DNA of 16,698 nt from Natrialbaceae archaeon B1-Br10_E2g27 (GTDB lineage Archaea; Halobacteriota; Halobacteria; Halobacteriales; Natrialbaceae). This document shows positions 6,711-14,608 of this stretch, one piece after another. Every line of letters begins with the position of its first letter. Positions within the stretch are counted from its first letter, which is position 1. Location of the stretch: contig LKMM01000022.1 in NCBI GenBank assembly GCA_001563885.1, forward strand, positions 1-16,698, given 5' to 3'. The notes under the pieces are model-generated. The model was not told where the DNA came from. It saw only the letters and a program-made list of their open reading frames with translations, and did not search any database. The position numbers and the translations under genes were made by a program.

Positions 6711-7814
6711 ATGCACACAGGAGTTCTCAGCCGATGGGCCGGCTCGGACGGACTTTCAGTTGCGATCCTTGGCGTTGGCAACATTGGGACGGTACACCTG
6801 AAGTCTGCGCTTGCGATGGACGACGTAACCGTGGTCGCGGCCGCCGATGCGGTGGCCGAAAACCGAACGCGTGCCAAACGGGCCGGCGTCGACCGGACCT
6901 ACGACGATTACGCGGCGTTACTCGAGGCCGAACCGCTCGATGCGGCTGTCATCGCGTTGCCCCCATTTTTACACGCAGACGCACTCGAACGAGCAGCAGA
7001 AGCCGGCGTCGACGTCTTCGTCGAGAAACCGCTTGCCCGTTCGACCGAGGAAGCCGATCGCATGCTCGAGACTGCCGAACAGGCTGGAATCGCCGTCGGC
7101 GTCGACCATACGCTTCGCTACCAGCCGGACATCCGCGGTGTCAAACGGGAGTACGAGGAGGGCCGGGTTGGCTACGTCCCCTACGCGTCGTTGATCAGGT
7201 TGAACGACGATCCGCTGGGGCGACCGCCAGCGACCGAGCGCCCACCCTCCTGGCAACACGACCCAGAGGCCGCGGGAGGTGGGTCGCTGTTCGAACTCGG
7301 CGTCCACTGTTTCGACGTCTTCGAGTGGCTCTTCGGCGAGTGTGAAATCAAGTGTGCAACCACTGATTCGACCCTCGAGTTGCCCGTCGAGGATGCGGCG
7401 ACCGTGCTGGTGCGTGCGCCGGAAGCCGGGGCGACGATCACGCTTCACTGTGGGAACTACCAGTGGGAGGAACTGCCGGCGGTCAACACCCGGCTTCGAC
7501 TCGAGGGTGTGACGGGTACGATCACCAACACGGATCACCTGCCCTCGAACTTCTATGTGAGTGCGGCCAAATCGGCAATCTCGAACGTGGTCCGTCGGGT
7601 GCAGGGGACCGAGCCGACCGTCTACGGGCCGACGTTCTACCTCCAGGCACACTACAACGCGCTTGCAGCGTTTCTCGAGGCAATCAGCGAGGGCAACCAG
7701 CCACCAGTAGACGGCAAGCAGGGAAGACGGACCCTCGAACTCGTCGAGGCTGCCTACGAACTCGCAGCCGAAACCGATCCAAACGACCTCGAGACGCCGG
7801 AGGTGCCGAGATGA
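6711..7814 (+). CDS. Gfo/Idh/MocA-family NAD(P)-dependent oxidoreductase
   Basis: A 367-residue sugar- or cyclitol-type dehydrogenase, first of a coupled three-gene operon. The Rossmann motif ILGVGNIGTVH is at residues 19-29. The lysine-containing EKPL motif follows at 105-108, in the usual place for the catalytic or cofactor-contacting Lys. A GGSLFELGVHCFDVFEWLFG stretch holds H199 and D202, the conserved substrate-site pair of the family. The protein is soluble and cytoplasmic, of standard length, and oxidises or reduces a sugar, sugar nucleotide or related polyol; the substrate is unknown. ATG 6711 leaves a 16-residue lead before the Rossmann strand. ATG 6636 (with an AGGA sequence before it) is the alternative and would add 25 residues. 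The stop overlaps the next start in ATGA. It is divergent from the rhomboid gene across a 170-nt gap. Confidence 0.9.
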   Translation: MHTGVLSRWAGSDGLSVAILGVGNIGTVHLKSALAMDDVTVVAAADAVAENRTRAKRAGVDRTYDDYAALLEAEPLDAAVIALPPFLHADALERAAEAGVDVFVEKPLARSTEEADRMLETAEQAGIAVGVDHTLRYQPDIRGVKREYEEGRVGYVPYASLIRLNDDPLGRPPATERPPSWQHDPEAAGGGSLFELGVHCFDVFEWLFGECEIKCATTDSTLELPVEDAATVLVRAPEAGATITLHCGNYQWEELPAVNTRLRLEGVTGTITNTDHLPSNFYVSAAKSAISNVVRRVQGTEPTVYGPTFYLQAHYNALAAFLEAISEGNQPPVDGKQGRRTLELVEAAYELAAETDPNDLETPEVPR

Positions 7815-8791
7815 GCCGACGGACGACCGAGGTCGTTCGAGCGATCGCAGTCGACGACAAACTCGAGCCAGCACGTGATGACCGCAGAAATCTCGAGGCG
7901 GGTTCGAACCAGTGGCTCCCCGACGCCGCAATCCGTACGAACCGATTCGAATCCGCGATCGCCGACCTGCTCACGTCGATGCCCGCCGATCTGGGGACGG
8001 CCGACCGGATCACCGTCGTCCCCGACGCTCACTATCCGTTTCACCCCTCCTCTGGCGTCGTCACTGATCCCGCCGTCGTCGCCGCAACGGTCTCCGTTTT
8101 GAGCCGACAGACCGGAGCCGACCTCGCAGTCGCCGGCCGAAGTGACGATACCATCGAGTTCGATCGGGCGGCCAACGCACTCGGCTATCCGTCAGTTCTC
8201 GAGGTCGACCTCGTCGATCTGGAAGACGAGCGGGAGACGAGCGTCGCAGTCGACCTCGAGGAGGAGACGACGACGCTGTCAGTACCTAAGCGACTCGTCT
8301 CGACGCCGACGGTCGTCGTCCCGTCGCTTCGACCGACCCAGGCGGGGCCAGTCGCCGGCCCAACGCGAACCCTCGCACGGTTCGTCGACGGTCCCGAGAA
8401 TCCGGCGACGACTACACTCGCGGCGACACGTGCCGTCGATCCCGCACTCACCGTCCTCGACGCGACGACCGCCTACGGCAAGACGCCCGTCGTGACAGAT
8501 ACCCTGTTTTCCGGCCCCACTCGAGCCGTCGACGTCGTCGCGAGTTCGCTGCTCGAGCGCTCACTCGAGGACGATCCGGCCCTGAAACGCGCGTTCGACG
8601 GCGACGCGTCGGTCTCGGTGACGACCGTCGGTGACCGCGAGGTCGACCTCGAGGCGATTCGCGACCGACTCGAGGGTGGCTCACTCCCTCCCGCAGACGA
8701 CACCCACCCCATTCTCACGCTTGGGTACCGACTCTACGCGGCGGTAAGCGGTGACGTCGTCCCGCCCCAACTCGAGGGTGCTCTCCGATGA
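7811..8791 (+). CDS. DUF362 domain-containing protein
   Basis: A 326-residue soluble protein starting at ATG 7811, inside the ATGA overlap with the oxidoreductase. Family-type features are VVPDAHYPFHPSSGVVTDP (residues about 74-92), a strand-helix repeat with DLAVAGRSDDT, the PTVVVPSLRPTQAGP segment, a VLDATTAYG motif, and LFSGPTRAVDVVASSLLE near the end. DUF362 proteins are of unknown or poorly defined function; some carry ferredoxin-type cysteine clusters. This one has no cysteine cluster, so it is not an iron-sulfur form. The first 40 or so residues are basic and variable. Its stop overlaps the next start again in ATGA, so its level is probably tied to both enzymes. That suggests work on the same sugar or glycan intermediate. 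A chaperone or transferase role cannot be separated by reading. Confidence 0.8.
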   Translation: MSRRTTEVVRAIAVDDKLEPARDDRRNLEAGSNQWLPDAAIRTNRFESAIADLLTSMPADLGTADRITVVPDAHYPFHPSSGVVTDPAVVAATVSVLSRQTGADLAVAGRSDDTIEFDRAANALGYPSVLEVDLVDLEDERETSVAVDLEEETTTLSVPKRLVSTPTVVVPSLRPTQAGPVAGPTRTLARFVDGPENPATTTLAATRAVDPALTVLDATTAYGKTPVVTDTLFSGPTRAVDVVASSLLERSLEDDPALKRAFDGDASVSVTTVGDREVDLEAIRDRLEGGSLPPADDTHPILTLGYRLYAAVSGDVVPPQLEGALR

Positions 8792-9744
8792 CGGGAACGG
8801 CGGCCGTCACGGGGGCAACGGGCTTTCTCGGCACGCATCTCTGTACGCGTCTGCTCGAGGACGGGTGGACGGTCCGTGGACTGAGTCGGCCATCCTCGGA
8901 TCGTCGCCTCGAGGGCCCAGAGTGGTTCGTCGGCGATCTTCTGGATGAAGGCACCCTCGCCTTACTCGTCGACGGTGCGGACGTCGTCTTTCACCTGGCC
9001 GGGGTCGGCCTCTGGAGTGCAGACCCCGAGACGATCGAACACGTCAACCGAGATGGGACCGCAGCCGTCTTACGAGCCTGTCGAGACGGCGACGCCGGGC
9101 GCGTCGTCTTCACCAGCACGGCCGGGACGCGGCGTGTAAACGGCACCCGCGAGTTCGCCGACGAGACAGATATCGCAGCGCCAGTCGGCGCATACCAGCG
9201 TTCGAAACGCGACGCCGAACGTCTCGTCGACGAGTACGCCGCCGGCGACGGCGACGCAGTGACCGTCCACCCGACATCGATCATCGGTCCCGGCGACGAC
9301 TCGTTTACCCCACAACTGCTGGCAATGGGCCTCGAGCCGACGATGCCGGCGACACTGCCAGGCGGAGCGAGCATCGTCGGCGTCAGCGACGTCGTCGACG
9401 GCCTGCTCGCAGCCGCCGACTGTGGTGTGTGTGGCGACCACTACATCCTCGGCGGCGAGAATTTGACCTACAATCAGGCAGCGACCCGCATTTCCGAATT
9501 CGCAGACGGTACCGCCCCAGCGCTTACCGTGCCCGCGACGGCGATTCGCGCCGCCGGACCCCTCGCAGCAGGCGTCCGTGCAGTCACCGGCCGACAGGTG
9601 TTCCCGTTCGACCGCGACATGGCCGACCTGGCAACCCAGCGTCTCTTTTATACCTCAGAAAAAGCCCGCGACGAACTGGGATACGAATTCTCTCCCCTCG
9701 AGACACATTTGCCTGAAACGATCGAGTGGTACCGGGCCCGATGA
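8788..9744 (+). CDS. Extended SDR: NAD-dependent epimerase / reductase
   Basis: A 318-residue extended short-chain dehydrogenase, last gene of the operon. The cofactor motif GATGFLGTH is at residues 9-17 and D50 follows in FVGDLLD. The catalytic triad can be read as the Ser/Thr of STAG at 110-113, Y136 and K140 in AYQRSK. A HPTSIIGPGD substrate-loop motif follows at 161-170. The pattern fits the dihydroflavonol-4-reductase / nucleotide-sugar epimerase-like group rather than classical SDRs. It is soluble and NAD(P)-dependent. The substrate is unknown; an oxidised or 4-keto sugar made by the preceding Gfo/Idh enzyme is plausible but inferred. ATG 8788 lies within the overlap with the DUF362 stop, which indicates translational coupling. 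Confidence 0.9.
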   Translation: MTGTAAVTGATGFLGTHLCTRLLEDGWTVRGLSRPSSDRRLEGPEWFVGDLLDEGTLALLVDGADVVFHLAGVGLWSADPETIEHVNRDGTAAVLRACRDGDAGRVVFTSTAGTRRVNGTREFADETDIAAPVGAYQRSKRDAERLVDEYAAGDGDAVTVHPTSIIGPGDDSFTPQLLAMGLEPTMPATLPGGASIVGVSDVVDGLLAAADCGVCGDHYILGGENLTYNQAATRISEFADGTAPALTVPATAIRAAGPLAAGVRAVTGRQVFPFDRDMADLATQRLFYTSEKARDELGYEFSPLETHLPETIEWYRAR

Positions 9745-9767
9745 CGTTCCGTTCGGGTATCTCGCCG

Positions 9768-9788
9768 GTTCGTAATAAAAAGACGAAC
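9768..9788. terminator. Probable bidirectional terminator between convergent genes
   Basis: The inverted repeat GTTCGT (9768-9773) and ACGAAC (9783-9788) encloses an A-rich loop. It falls in the 47-nt gap between the converging SDR and oxidase subunit IV genes. The stem is short, so confidence is moderate. Confidence 0.4.
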
Positions 9789-9791
9789 GAG

Positions 9792-10058
9792 TTACTGGAT
9801 CGAGTAACCCGCTGCGATGGTCAGCAAGAACACCATGAACACGGCAATGACCATCATATAGGAGATCGCTCGGGGCTCTTCGAGTAAGTGCATGTAGTAG
9901 CCGGAAATCAGCAGTGTCTTTGCGACCGCGAGTGCGAACGTCCCAGCCAATGCCATATTGTACGTGAGCGGGCTTGCATCCATGAAAAACAGGAACTTGC
10001 CCGTCCCCAACACCAGTAGGACGACGTAAATGAGGGTGTAGGTTCGAACGTCAGCCAT
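9792..10058 (-). CDS. Cytochrome c oxidase subunit IV-family protein
   Basis: An 88-residue integral membrane protein with three predicted helices: TYTLIYVVLLVLGTGKFLFF (about 5-24), a middle helix around MALAGTFALAVAKTLLISGY (35-54) and YMMVIAVFMVFLLTIAAGYS (67-86). The pattern fits the prokaryotic COX4 family, a small accessory subunit that stabilises heme-copper oxidases. ATG 10058 is chosen because GAGGTGA stands 5 nt before it; the upstream in-frame GTG lies within that ribosome binding site. It is on the same strand as coxB and coxAC but separated from them by the protease gene, and it has its own promoter sharing a motif with coxB. It most likely belongs to that oxidase. Confidence 0.85.
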   Translation of the reverse strand: MADVRTYTLIYVVLLVLGTGKFLFFMDASPLTYNMALAGTFALAVAKTLLISGYYMHLLEEPRAISYMMVIAVFMVFLLTIAAGYSIQ

Positions 10059-10077
10059 TGCTATCACCTCAGTTTGA

Positions 10078-10090
10078 TGGGCACTTATAA
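10078..10090 (-). promoter_or_regulatory. Promoter of the oxidase subunit IV gene, with motif shared with coxB
   Basis: Minus-strand AATTATAAGTGCCCA holds a TATA element (TTATAA) about 27-32 nt before the ATG at 10058. ATAAGTGCCCA (10088-10078) recurs exactly upstream of coxB (15713-15703). The GTGCCC part is half of the palindrome found there. Confidence 0.6.
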
Positions 10091-10191
10091 TTTCCTCATG
10101 GAGGCGACCACACGGCCAACCAGTGGCCGAGTATACAGTCGCTTGGGATGGTTATATAGCGACGACGGACCCTCGAGATTCCCTGTAATTC

Positions 10192-10195
10192 TTTA
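10192..10195 (+). promoter_or_regulatory. Possible TATA element of the S8 protease gene
   Basis: TTTA in ATTCTTTACC sits 24-27 nt before ATG 10219, in position for a leaderless transcript. A second AT-rich site, GGTTATATAGC near 10150-10160, would give a leader of roughly 30-40 nt instead. The sequence does not settle which is used. Confidence 0.35.
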
Positions 10196-10218
10196 CCGGA
10201 TGAGTTCCTGTCTCGAGT

Positions 10219-11817
10219 ATGCGCTCGTGGACATCGATCGGCCGTCGCCTCGCCGTGGTCTGTCTCTGTCTCTGTCTCGTCTCGACACTCCTCCCAGCGG
10301 CAGTCACAATGGAAGGGACAACCCCCGACACACCGGACGGGACGACCCCAGACACACACCCGGGCGAATCGCCCGGTACCGATGTCGAAATCGACGAGGA
10401 GATTTTTGAGGAAACCGGTTCAATTGAATTCGTCGTTCGCCTCGAGGAAGCGACAGTTGCCGACGCCGACGACCCCGAACGCACGCTCGAGGATCACGCC
10501 GAGAAAACCCAACAACCGCTACTCGAGTACGTCGACACGACGGCCGGACTCACACTCGAAGAGGAGTTTTGGGTAACTAACGCCGTTGTCCTCACCGTGG
10601 AGACGGAACTCGTCGATGGGGAGGTTCTTTCTGAACTCGAGGCAATCGAGGGCGTCGAGATGATCCACGAAAACTTCGAACTCACCGCTCCCGAACCGCC
10701 CGAACCGACAGCCGTTGACCTCGGCGAGGACGACGACACAGAAGACGTGCCGCCAACGCCTGCACTCGAGCAAATACACGTCCCCGAGGTCTGGGATCGG
10801 TATGACACCCGCGGTGAGGGCGTCCGTGTCGCCGTCCTCGATACCGGCGTCGACGCTGACCACCCGGATATCGACCTCTACACCGACACACCCGGCGATC
10901 CCACCTATCCAGGTGGCTGGGCCGAGTTCGATCACACCGGCGACCGCCTCGAGGACTCGACACCACACGATACCGACACCCACGGCACACACGTCAGCGG
11001 AACCGTCGCCGGCGGCACCGAAAGCGCCACGGCGATTGGAGTCGCCCCAGAGGCCGAACTGCTTCATGGACTCGTGCTCACCGGTGACGGCGGGACCTTC
11101 GCACAGATCGTCGCCGGTATCGAGTGGGCGCTCGAGGAAGATGCCGACGTAATCAACCTGAGCCTCGGCTCGACCGGCGCGTTCGACCAACTCATCGCGC
11201 CGGTTCAACACGCGACCGAAAGCGATGTCGTCGTCGTCGCCGCAATCGGAAACGCTGGCCCCGAAACCTCGGGCTCGCCTGGAAACGTCTACGAGACGAT
11301 CAGCGTCGGTGCAGTCGACGCCACCGACCAGGTCCCATCGTTTTCAGGTGGTGAACGACTCAATCGCACCGACTGGGGAGACGCTCCCGAACAGTGGCCC
11401 GAGACGTACGTCGTCCCGACCGTGACAGCCCCAGGTGTCGACATCGTTAGTGCCGTCCCGGGTGGCTACGCGTCCAAACCGGGCACGTCGATGGCAACAC
11501 CACACGTCTCCGGAATCGCCGCGCTTGCCCTTTCGGTCGAACCGGACACGACACCCGAGGAACTCTCGACTGCACTGACCGAAACTGCCTGGAAACCCGA
11601 CGGCGAGCCCACAACACAGGACCCACGATACGGTCACGGAATCGTCGACGCAAGCGCAACCGTCGACCAACTCGCCGAGCAATCGGCCAACACCTCGACA
11701 CTCGAGGACGGGAGCTCCGATCAGGCAGACACAGACCGCGTCGGCTCTCCCGGCGTTGCAGTCGTCGCCCTCGCTCTCGGCGTCCTCCTGGCGACGCTGT
11801 TGGGGCGGACCGACTGA
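10219..11817 (+). CDS. Secreted halolysin-like S8 (subtilisin) serine protease with C-terminal membrane anchor
   Basis: A 532-residue preproprotease. Residues 1-30 form a signal sequence (RRLAVVCLCLCLVSTLLPAA, with a twin Arg at 9-10 but no clear full Tat motif). A Thr/Pro/Asp linker follows, then a propeptide domain at about 65-155 of the I9 inhibitor type. The catalytic domain runs from about 185 to 485 with D208 in VLDTGVD, H255 in DTHGTHVSG, the oxyanion Asn N345 in AIGNAGP, and S424 in GTSMATPHVSG. The tail, residues 486-532, is a polar linker, then SPG and a hydrophobic helix (VAVVALALGVLLATLLG) ending RTD. That layout suggests anchoring to the membrane and recalls PGF-CTERM sorting tails, with Val instead of Phe. 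It faces the oxidase genes but is on the other strand, so a link to respiration is not shown. Confidence 0.93.
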   Translation: MRSWTSIGRRLAVVCLCLCLVSTLLPAAVTMEGTTPDTPDGTTPDTHPGESPGTDVEIDEEIFEETGSIEFVVRLEEATVADADDPERTLEDHAEKTQQPLLEYVDTTAGLTLEEEFWVTNAVVLTVETELVDGEVLSELEAIEGVEMIHENFELTAPEPPEPTAVDLGEDDDTEDVPPTPALEQIHVPEVWDRYDTRGEGVRVAVLDTGVDADHPDIDLYTDTPGDPTYPGGWAEFDHTGDRLEDSTPHDTDTHGTHVSGTVAGGTESATAIGVAPEAELLHGLVLTGDGGTFAQIVAGIEWALEEDADVINLSLGSTGAFDQLIAPVQHATESDVVVVAAIGNAGPETSGSPGNVYETISVGAVDATDQVPSFSGGERLNRTDWGDAPEQWPETYVVPTVTAPGVDIVSAVPGGYASKPGTSMATPHVSGIAALALSVEPDTTPEELSTALTETAWKPDGEPTTQDPRYGHGIVDASATVDQLAEQSANTSTLEDGSSDQADTDRVGSPGVAVVALALGVLLATLLGRTD

Positions 11818-12047
11818 TCGACTCGAGTGGACCGGCGCTTCCTACACTCCGTTCGTCGACTCACCGCTAGTAAATCTCGAGCGACAGTCCCATACTATCG
11901 GAGGGAACTCGGTGACAGTTCTTGGCACCTTCGGTCGCCGAGAGCATGGTGCGAGGGGAAACCGGGAGTACACCCGTCAACTTTCGAGTCTTCTTGATGA
12001 TCGATCCGAACGGTAGTTTAGAGGCACTCTTTTTCGGTATCGCTCGA

Positions 12048-12060
12048 GTCGGTAACCGAC
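12048..12060. repeat. 13-bp palindrome GTCGGTAACCGAC
   Basis: Two perfect 6-bp arms around a single central A. It is too tight for an RNA hairpin, so if functional it is more likely a binding site. There is no promoter-like context around it, and chance is possible. Confidence 0.3.
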
Positions 12061-12116
12061 GACGTCACTCGACGGTTCTCTGTGATACTGTCTGCTCTAT
12101 GGCCACTCGGCGAGTC

Positions 12117-12133
12117 AAAATCAAAAACAAAAA
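12117..12133 (-). terminator. T-rich terminator downstream of coxAC
   Basis: Read on the minus strand, the region just after the coxAC stop is GATTTTTGTTTTTGATTTT-like. Archaeal transcription commonly ends at such U-rich tracts. It begins about 19 nt past the TAA. Confidence 0.6.
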
Positions 12134-12151
12134 TCACACACCGCCGCCGTC

Positions 12152-14608
12152 TTACATCAGGTAGAACAGCGGGAAGAGAAACACCCAGACGATGTCGACG
12201 AAGTGCCAGTAGAGGCCGAAGAACTCGACTGGGCGGTGATCTTCGAGATAGGCGTCGACGCTTACGATCCGGTAGATCATGAACAGGGCAATCAACACAC
12301 CGATGATGACGTGCAGTGCGTGCATGCCCGTGGTGACGAAGTAAATCGAGTACTCGATAGACGACCACCAGTAGATGCCATCAGCGAACTTAGAGCCATA
12401 CTCGTAGGCTTTGACACTCATGAACGTCAACGCAAGCAACAGGGTTGCGCCCATCGCACCCAGTAAGCCGCGTTTGCTCTGTCGCTCTGCATACACCAGC
12501 GCCAGGATAACCGTGAAACTCGAGGTGAGCAAGACGTACGTGTTCAACAGTCCAGCCCACTGGATCGTATCGAGTTGCCAGGTGCCCCAGCCGAAGTGCA
12601 AGCGCATGAAGACGTATGCACCGATGATCGCCCCGAAGACGACGACGTCGGATGCAAGGAACACCCAGACGCCGAGTTTCGTGTTTCCGGCCCCCTCAAA
12701 CGGCCAGCGTTCAGCAACCGGCATCTCGGGGGCGTTGAACTCCTCGACGCCGAACTTAAACAGCGTGTAGCCAAGCGCAACCAGCCCGACGACGGTCAAG
12801 ACCGGATAGATGATGTTCGGGTCGGGCGCGCCAACGACCGAATGACCGCGTGCTTCGGCGAACTCGACGAGATACGACGTGATGCCGGTCAACCCGAGGA
12901 AGAAGATGAACGTCGCCACGCCGATTCCAAATGGCCAGATGCTGGCGTGGTCGGCGTGTTCTTCGTGACTGTGCGCATCGGCTGTCGCTCCCTGTGTGAC
13001 ACCGCCGTCGGTCGCAGCCTTCACGTCGTCGACGAACTCGAGGCGTCCGCTGGCGTACGTTGGCCGGCCGCCCCAGTTCTCGAGCGGTGGTGGCGAAGAG
13101 ATTGCCCACTCAGCGGTACGCGAGTACTCCCACGGGTTGTCGGGAGCGCGTGGTCCGTAGGCGAGGCTGTGAATCAGCGTCGCGAACATGACCAAAAACG
13201 ACGCGCCGAAGACGAACGCGCCGACGGTCGAAAGCTGGTGGAAGAACGTCAACTCGGGGTTGAAGTGGAAGACACGGCGTGGCGTCTCCCAGGCGATAAA
13301 CTGTGGGAAATACAGCAGGTTGAAGCCGATAAAGTAAACGGCGAAGGTGAGCTTTCCGAGTGCCTCCGAGTACATTTTGCCGGTGATCTTCGGCCACCAG
13401 TAAAAGAGGCCGCCGATCAACGCGGTGACACCCGAGACCATCACGTAGTGGAAGTGAGCAACGACCCAGTAGGTGCCACGGAACTCGTAGTCGAGCACGA
13501 CGGCTCCGAGGAAGACCCCGGTAATTCCGCCTAAGATGAACAGGACGAGCGCGCCGAGAGCAAAGAGGAACGGTGTGGTAAACCGAACCCGACCCTTGAT
13601 CATCGTATAGATCAACGCAAAGACCATCAGGTCAAAGGGTAAGGAGATCCCGATCGTCGTCGCCATCATTAGCGTCTTGATCTCTAAGTTGATCGTCGTC
13701 AGGAACATGTGGTGCATCCAGACCAAAAAAGACTGGACGGCCACGAGTACCATCGAGATGATAACCCACTTCCGGCCGACGAGCCGCCGCCCGGTGAAGG
13801 TCTGGAACGTCTCGAACATAATCCCAAGCGCAGGGAAGAAGACGATATAGACCTCCGGGTGGCCGAAGAACCAAAACAGGTGCGCCCACAGCAGGCCTGA
13901 ACCCTGTTCGGCTGCAAAGTATTGCGTGAGGAACAGACGGTCGGACAGTTGCAACAACACGGCAGCGAGCAGTGCTGCGAACGCAAACAGCATCATCCAG
14001 ACCGTAAGCAGCCACGACCAGGTGAAAAGCGGCATATTCCAGAGGCCGAGGCCTTCCGCACGCGAACGGTGAATCGTCACGAGGAAATTAACCGTCCCGA
14101 CAGTAATCGAGATCACGAACAGTGCCAGACCGAGGATCGTCCCGTTGCCGCCGCTTGTCGCCTCCATCGCAGGCGTATACGTCGGCACGTTCAGCGGCGC
14201 GTACATCGTCCAACCGCCGGCGAACGTTCCACCCTGGAAGAACGACGCGGCGATAAGGATCCCGGAGAAGAGATAGAACCAGTACGAAAGCGCGTTCAGC
14301 CGCGGGAACGCCAGGTCATCCGCACCGATCTGCAGCGGGACGAAGTAGTTCGCAAAGCCGGCCGCAAACGGCGAGAGGAACCAGAAAACCATCAGTAAGC
14401 CGTGTGACGTTACAGCCTGGTTGTATTCGTCGCCGCTCAGTAGGCCGAGGCCGCCGGGGGCCCAGAGATGTGCCCGGAACAACAACGCAAGGACGCCCCC
14501 AAGCAACAGGAAAAACAGCGCTGTCGCGAGATACAGAATGCCAACGTCCTTGTGATTTGTCGTCACCAGCCAGCGTTTGACCGACGTCATTGGTGGAAGG
14601 TCACCCAT
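12152..14608 (-). CDS. coxAC: Fused cytochrome c oxidase subunits I and III (CoxA-CoxC)
   Basis: An 818-residue polytopic protein, catalytic core of a type A heme-copper oxidase that reduces O2 and pumps protons. Subunit I, residues about 10-480, has H69 and H387 (low-spin heme), H250 and H299-H300 (CuB), Y254 in HPEVYI (cross-linked Tyr) and H385 in HFHYV (high-spin heme). The D-pathway is intact by eye: D98 in ADDLAFPR, N105, and E252. The K-pathway is not: a hand alignment puts M328 (SLPFDLM) at the usual Lys. A linker (about 480-555, with a His-rich HSHEEHADHAS) joins it to a seven-helix COX3 domain at about 556-818, ending YWHFVDIVWVFLFPLFYLM. Such I-III fusions are known in haloarchaea and some bacteria. 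ATG 14608 overlaps the coxB stop as TAATG, so translation is coupled. Confidence 0.95.
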   Translation of the reverse strand: MGDLPPMTSVKRWLVTTNHKDVGILYLATALFFLLLGGVLALLFRAHLWAPGGLGLLSGDEYNQAVTSHGLLMVFWFLSPFAAGFANYFVPLQIGADDLAFPRLNALSYWFYLFSGILIAASFFQGGTFAGGWTMYAPLNVPTYTPAMEATSGGNGTILGLALFVISITVGTVNFLVTIHRSRAEGLGLWNMPLFTWSWLLTVWMMLFAFAALLAAVLLQLSDRLFLTQYFAAEQGSGLLWAHLFWFFGHPEVYIVFFPALGIMFETFQTFTGRRLVGRKWVIISMVLVAVQSFLVWMHHMFLTTINLEIKTLMMATTIGISLPFDLMVFALIYTMIKGRVRFTTPFLFALGALVLFILGGITGVFLGAVVLDYEFRGTYWVVAHFHYVMVSGVTALIGGLFYWWPKITGKMYSEALGKLTFAVYFIGFNLLYFPQFIAWETPRRVFHFNPELTFFHQLSTVGAFVFGASFLVMFATLIHSLAYGPRAPDNPWEYSRTAEWAISSPPPLENWGGRPTYASGRLEFVDDVKAATDGGVTQGATADAHSHEEHADHASIWPFGIGVATFIFFLGLTGITSYLVEFAEARGHSVVGAPDPNIIYPVLTVVGLVALGYTLFKFGVEEFNAPEMPVAERWPFEGAGNTKLGVWVFLASDVVVFGAIIGAYVFMRLHFGWGTWQLDTIQWAGLLNTYVLLTSSFTVILALVYAERQSKRGLLGAMGATLLLALTFMSVKAYEYGSKFADGIYWWSSIEYSIYFVTTGMHALHVIIGVLIALFMIYRIVSVDAYLEDHRPVEFFGLYWHFVDIVWVFLFPLFYLM

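Larger units (their letters stand above)
11818..12151. other. Gene-free region between convergent protease and coxAC genes
   Basis: About 330 nt without a supported gene. Short frames on both strands lack coding character. It holds a 13-bp palindrome GTCGGT-A-ACCGAC (12048-12060) and an A-rich tract near 12115-12133, probably the coxAC terminator. The rest shows nothing I can name. It could be 3' untranslated sequence or a decayed remnant. Confidence 0.45.

Noticed and set aside
11922..12164. Short plus-strand frame after the S8 protease gene
   Set aside because: Its mixed composition ends in a Lys/Asn-rich stretch that is simply the A-rich coxAC terminator, and there is no start signal.
12575..13534. 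Plus-strand 319-codon frame opposite coxAC
   Set aside because: It is fully contained in the antisense of the oxidase gene and has no recognisable domain; long antisense frames are common at this GC content.
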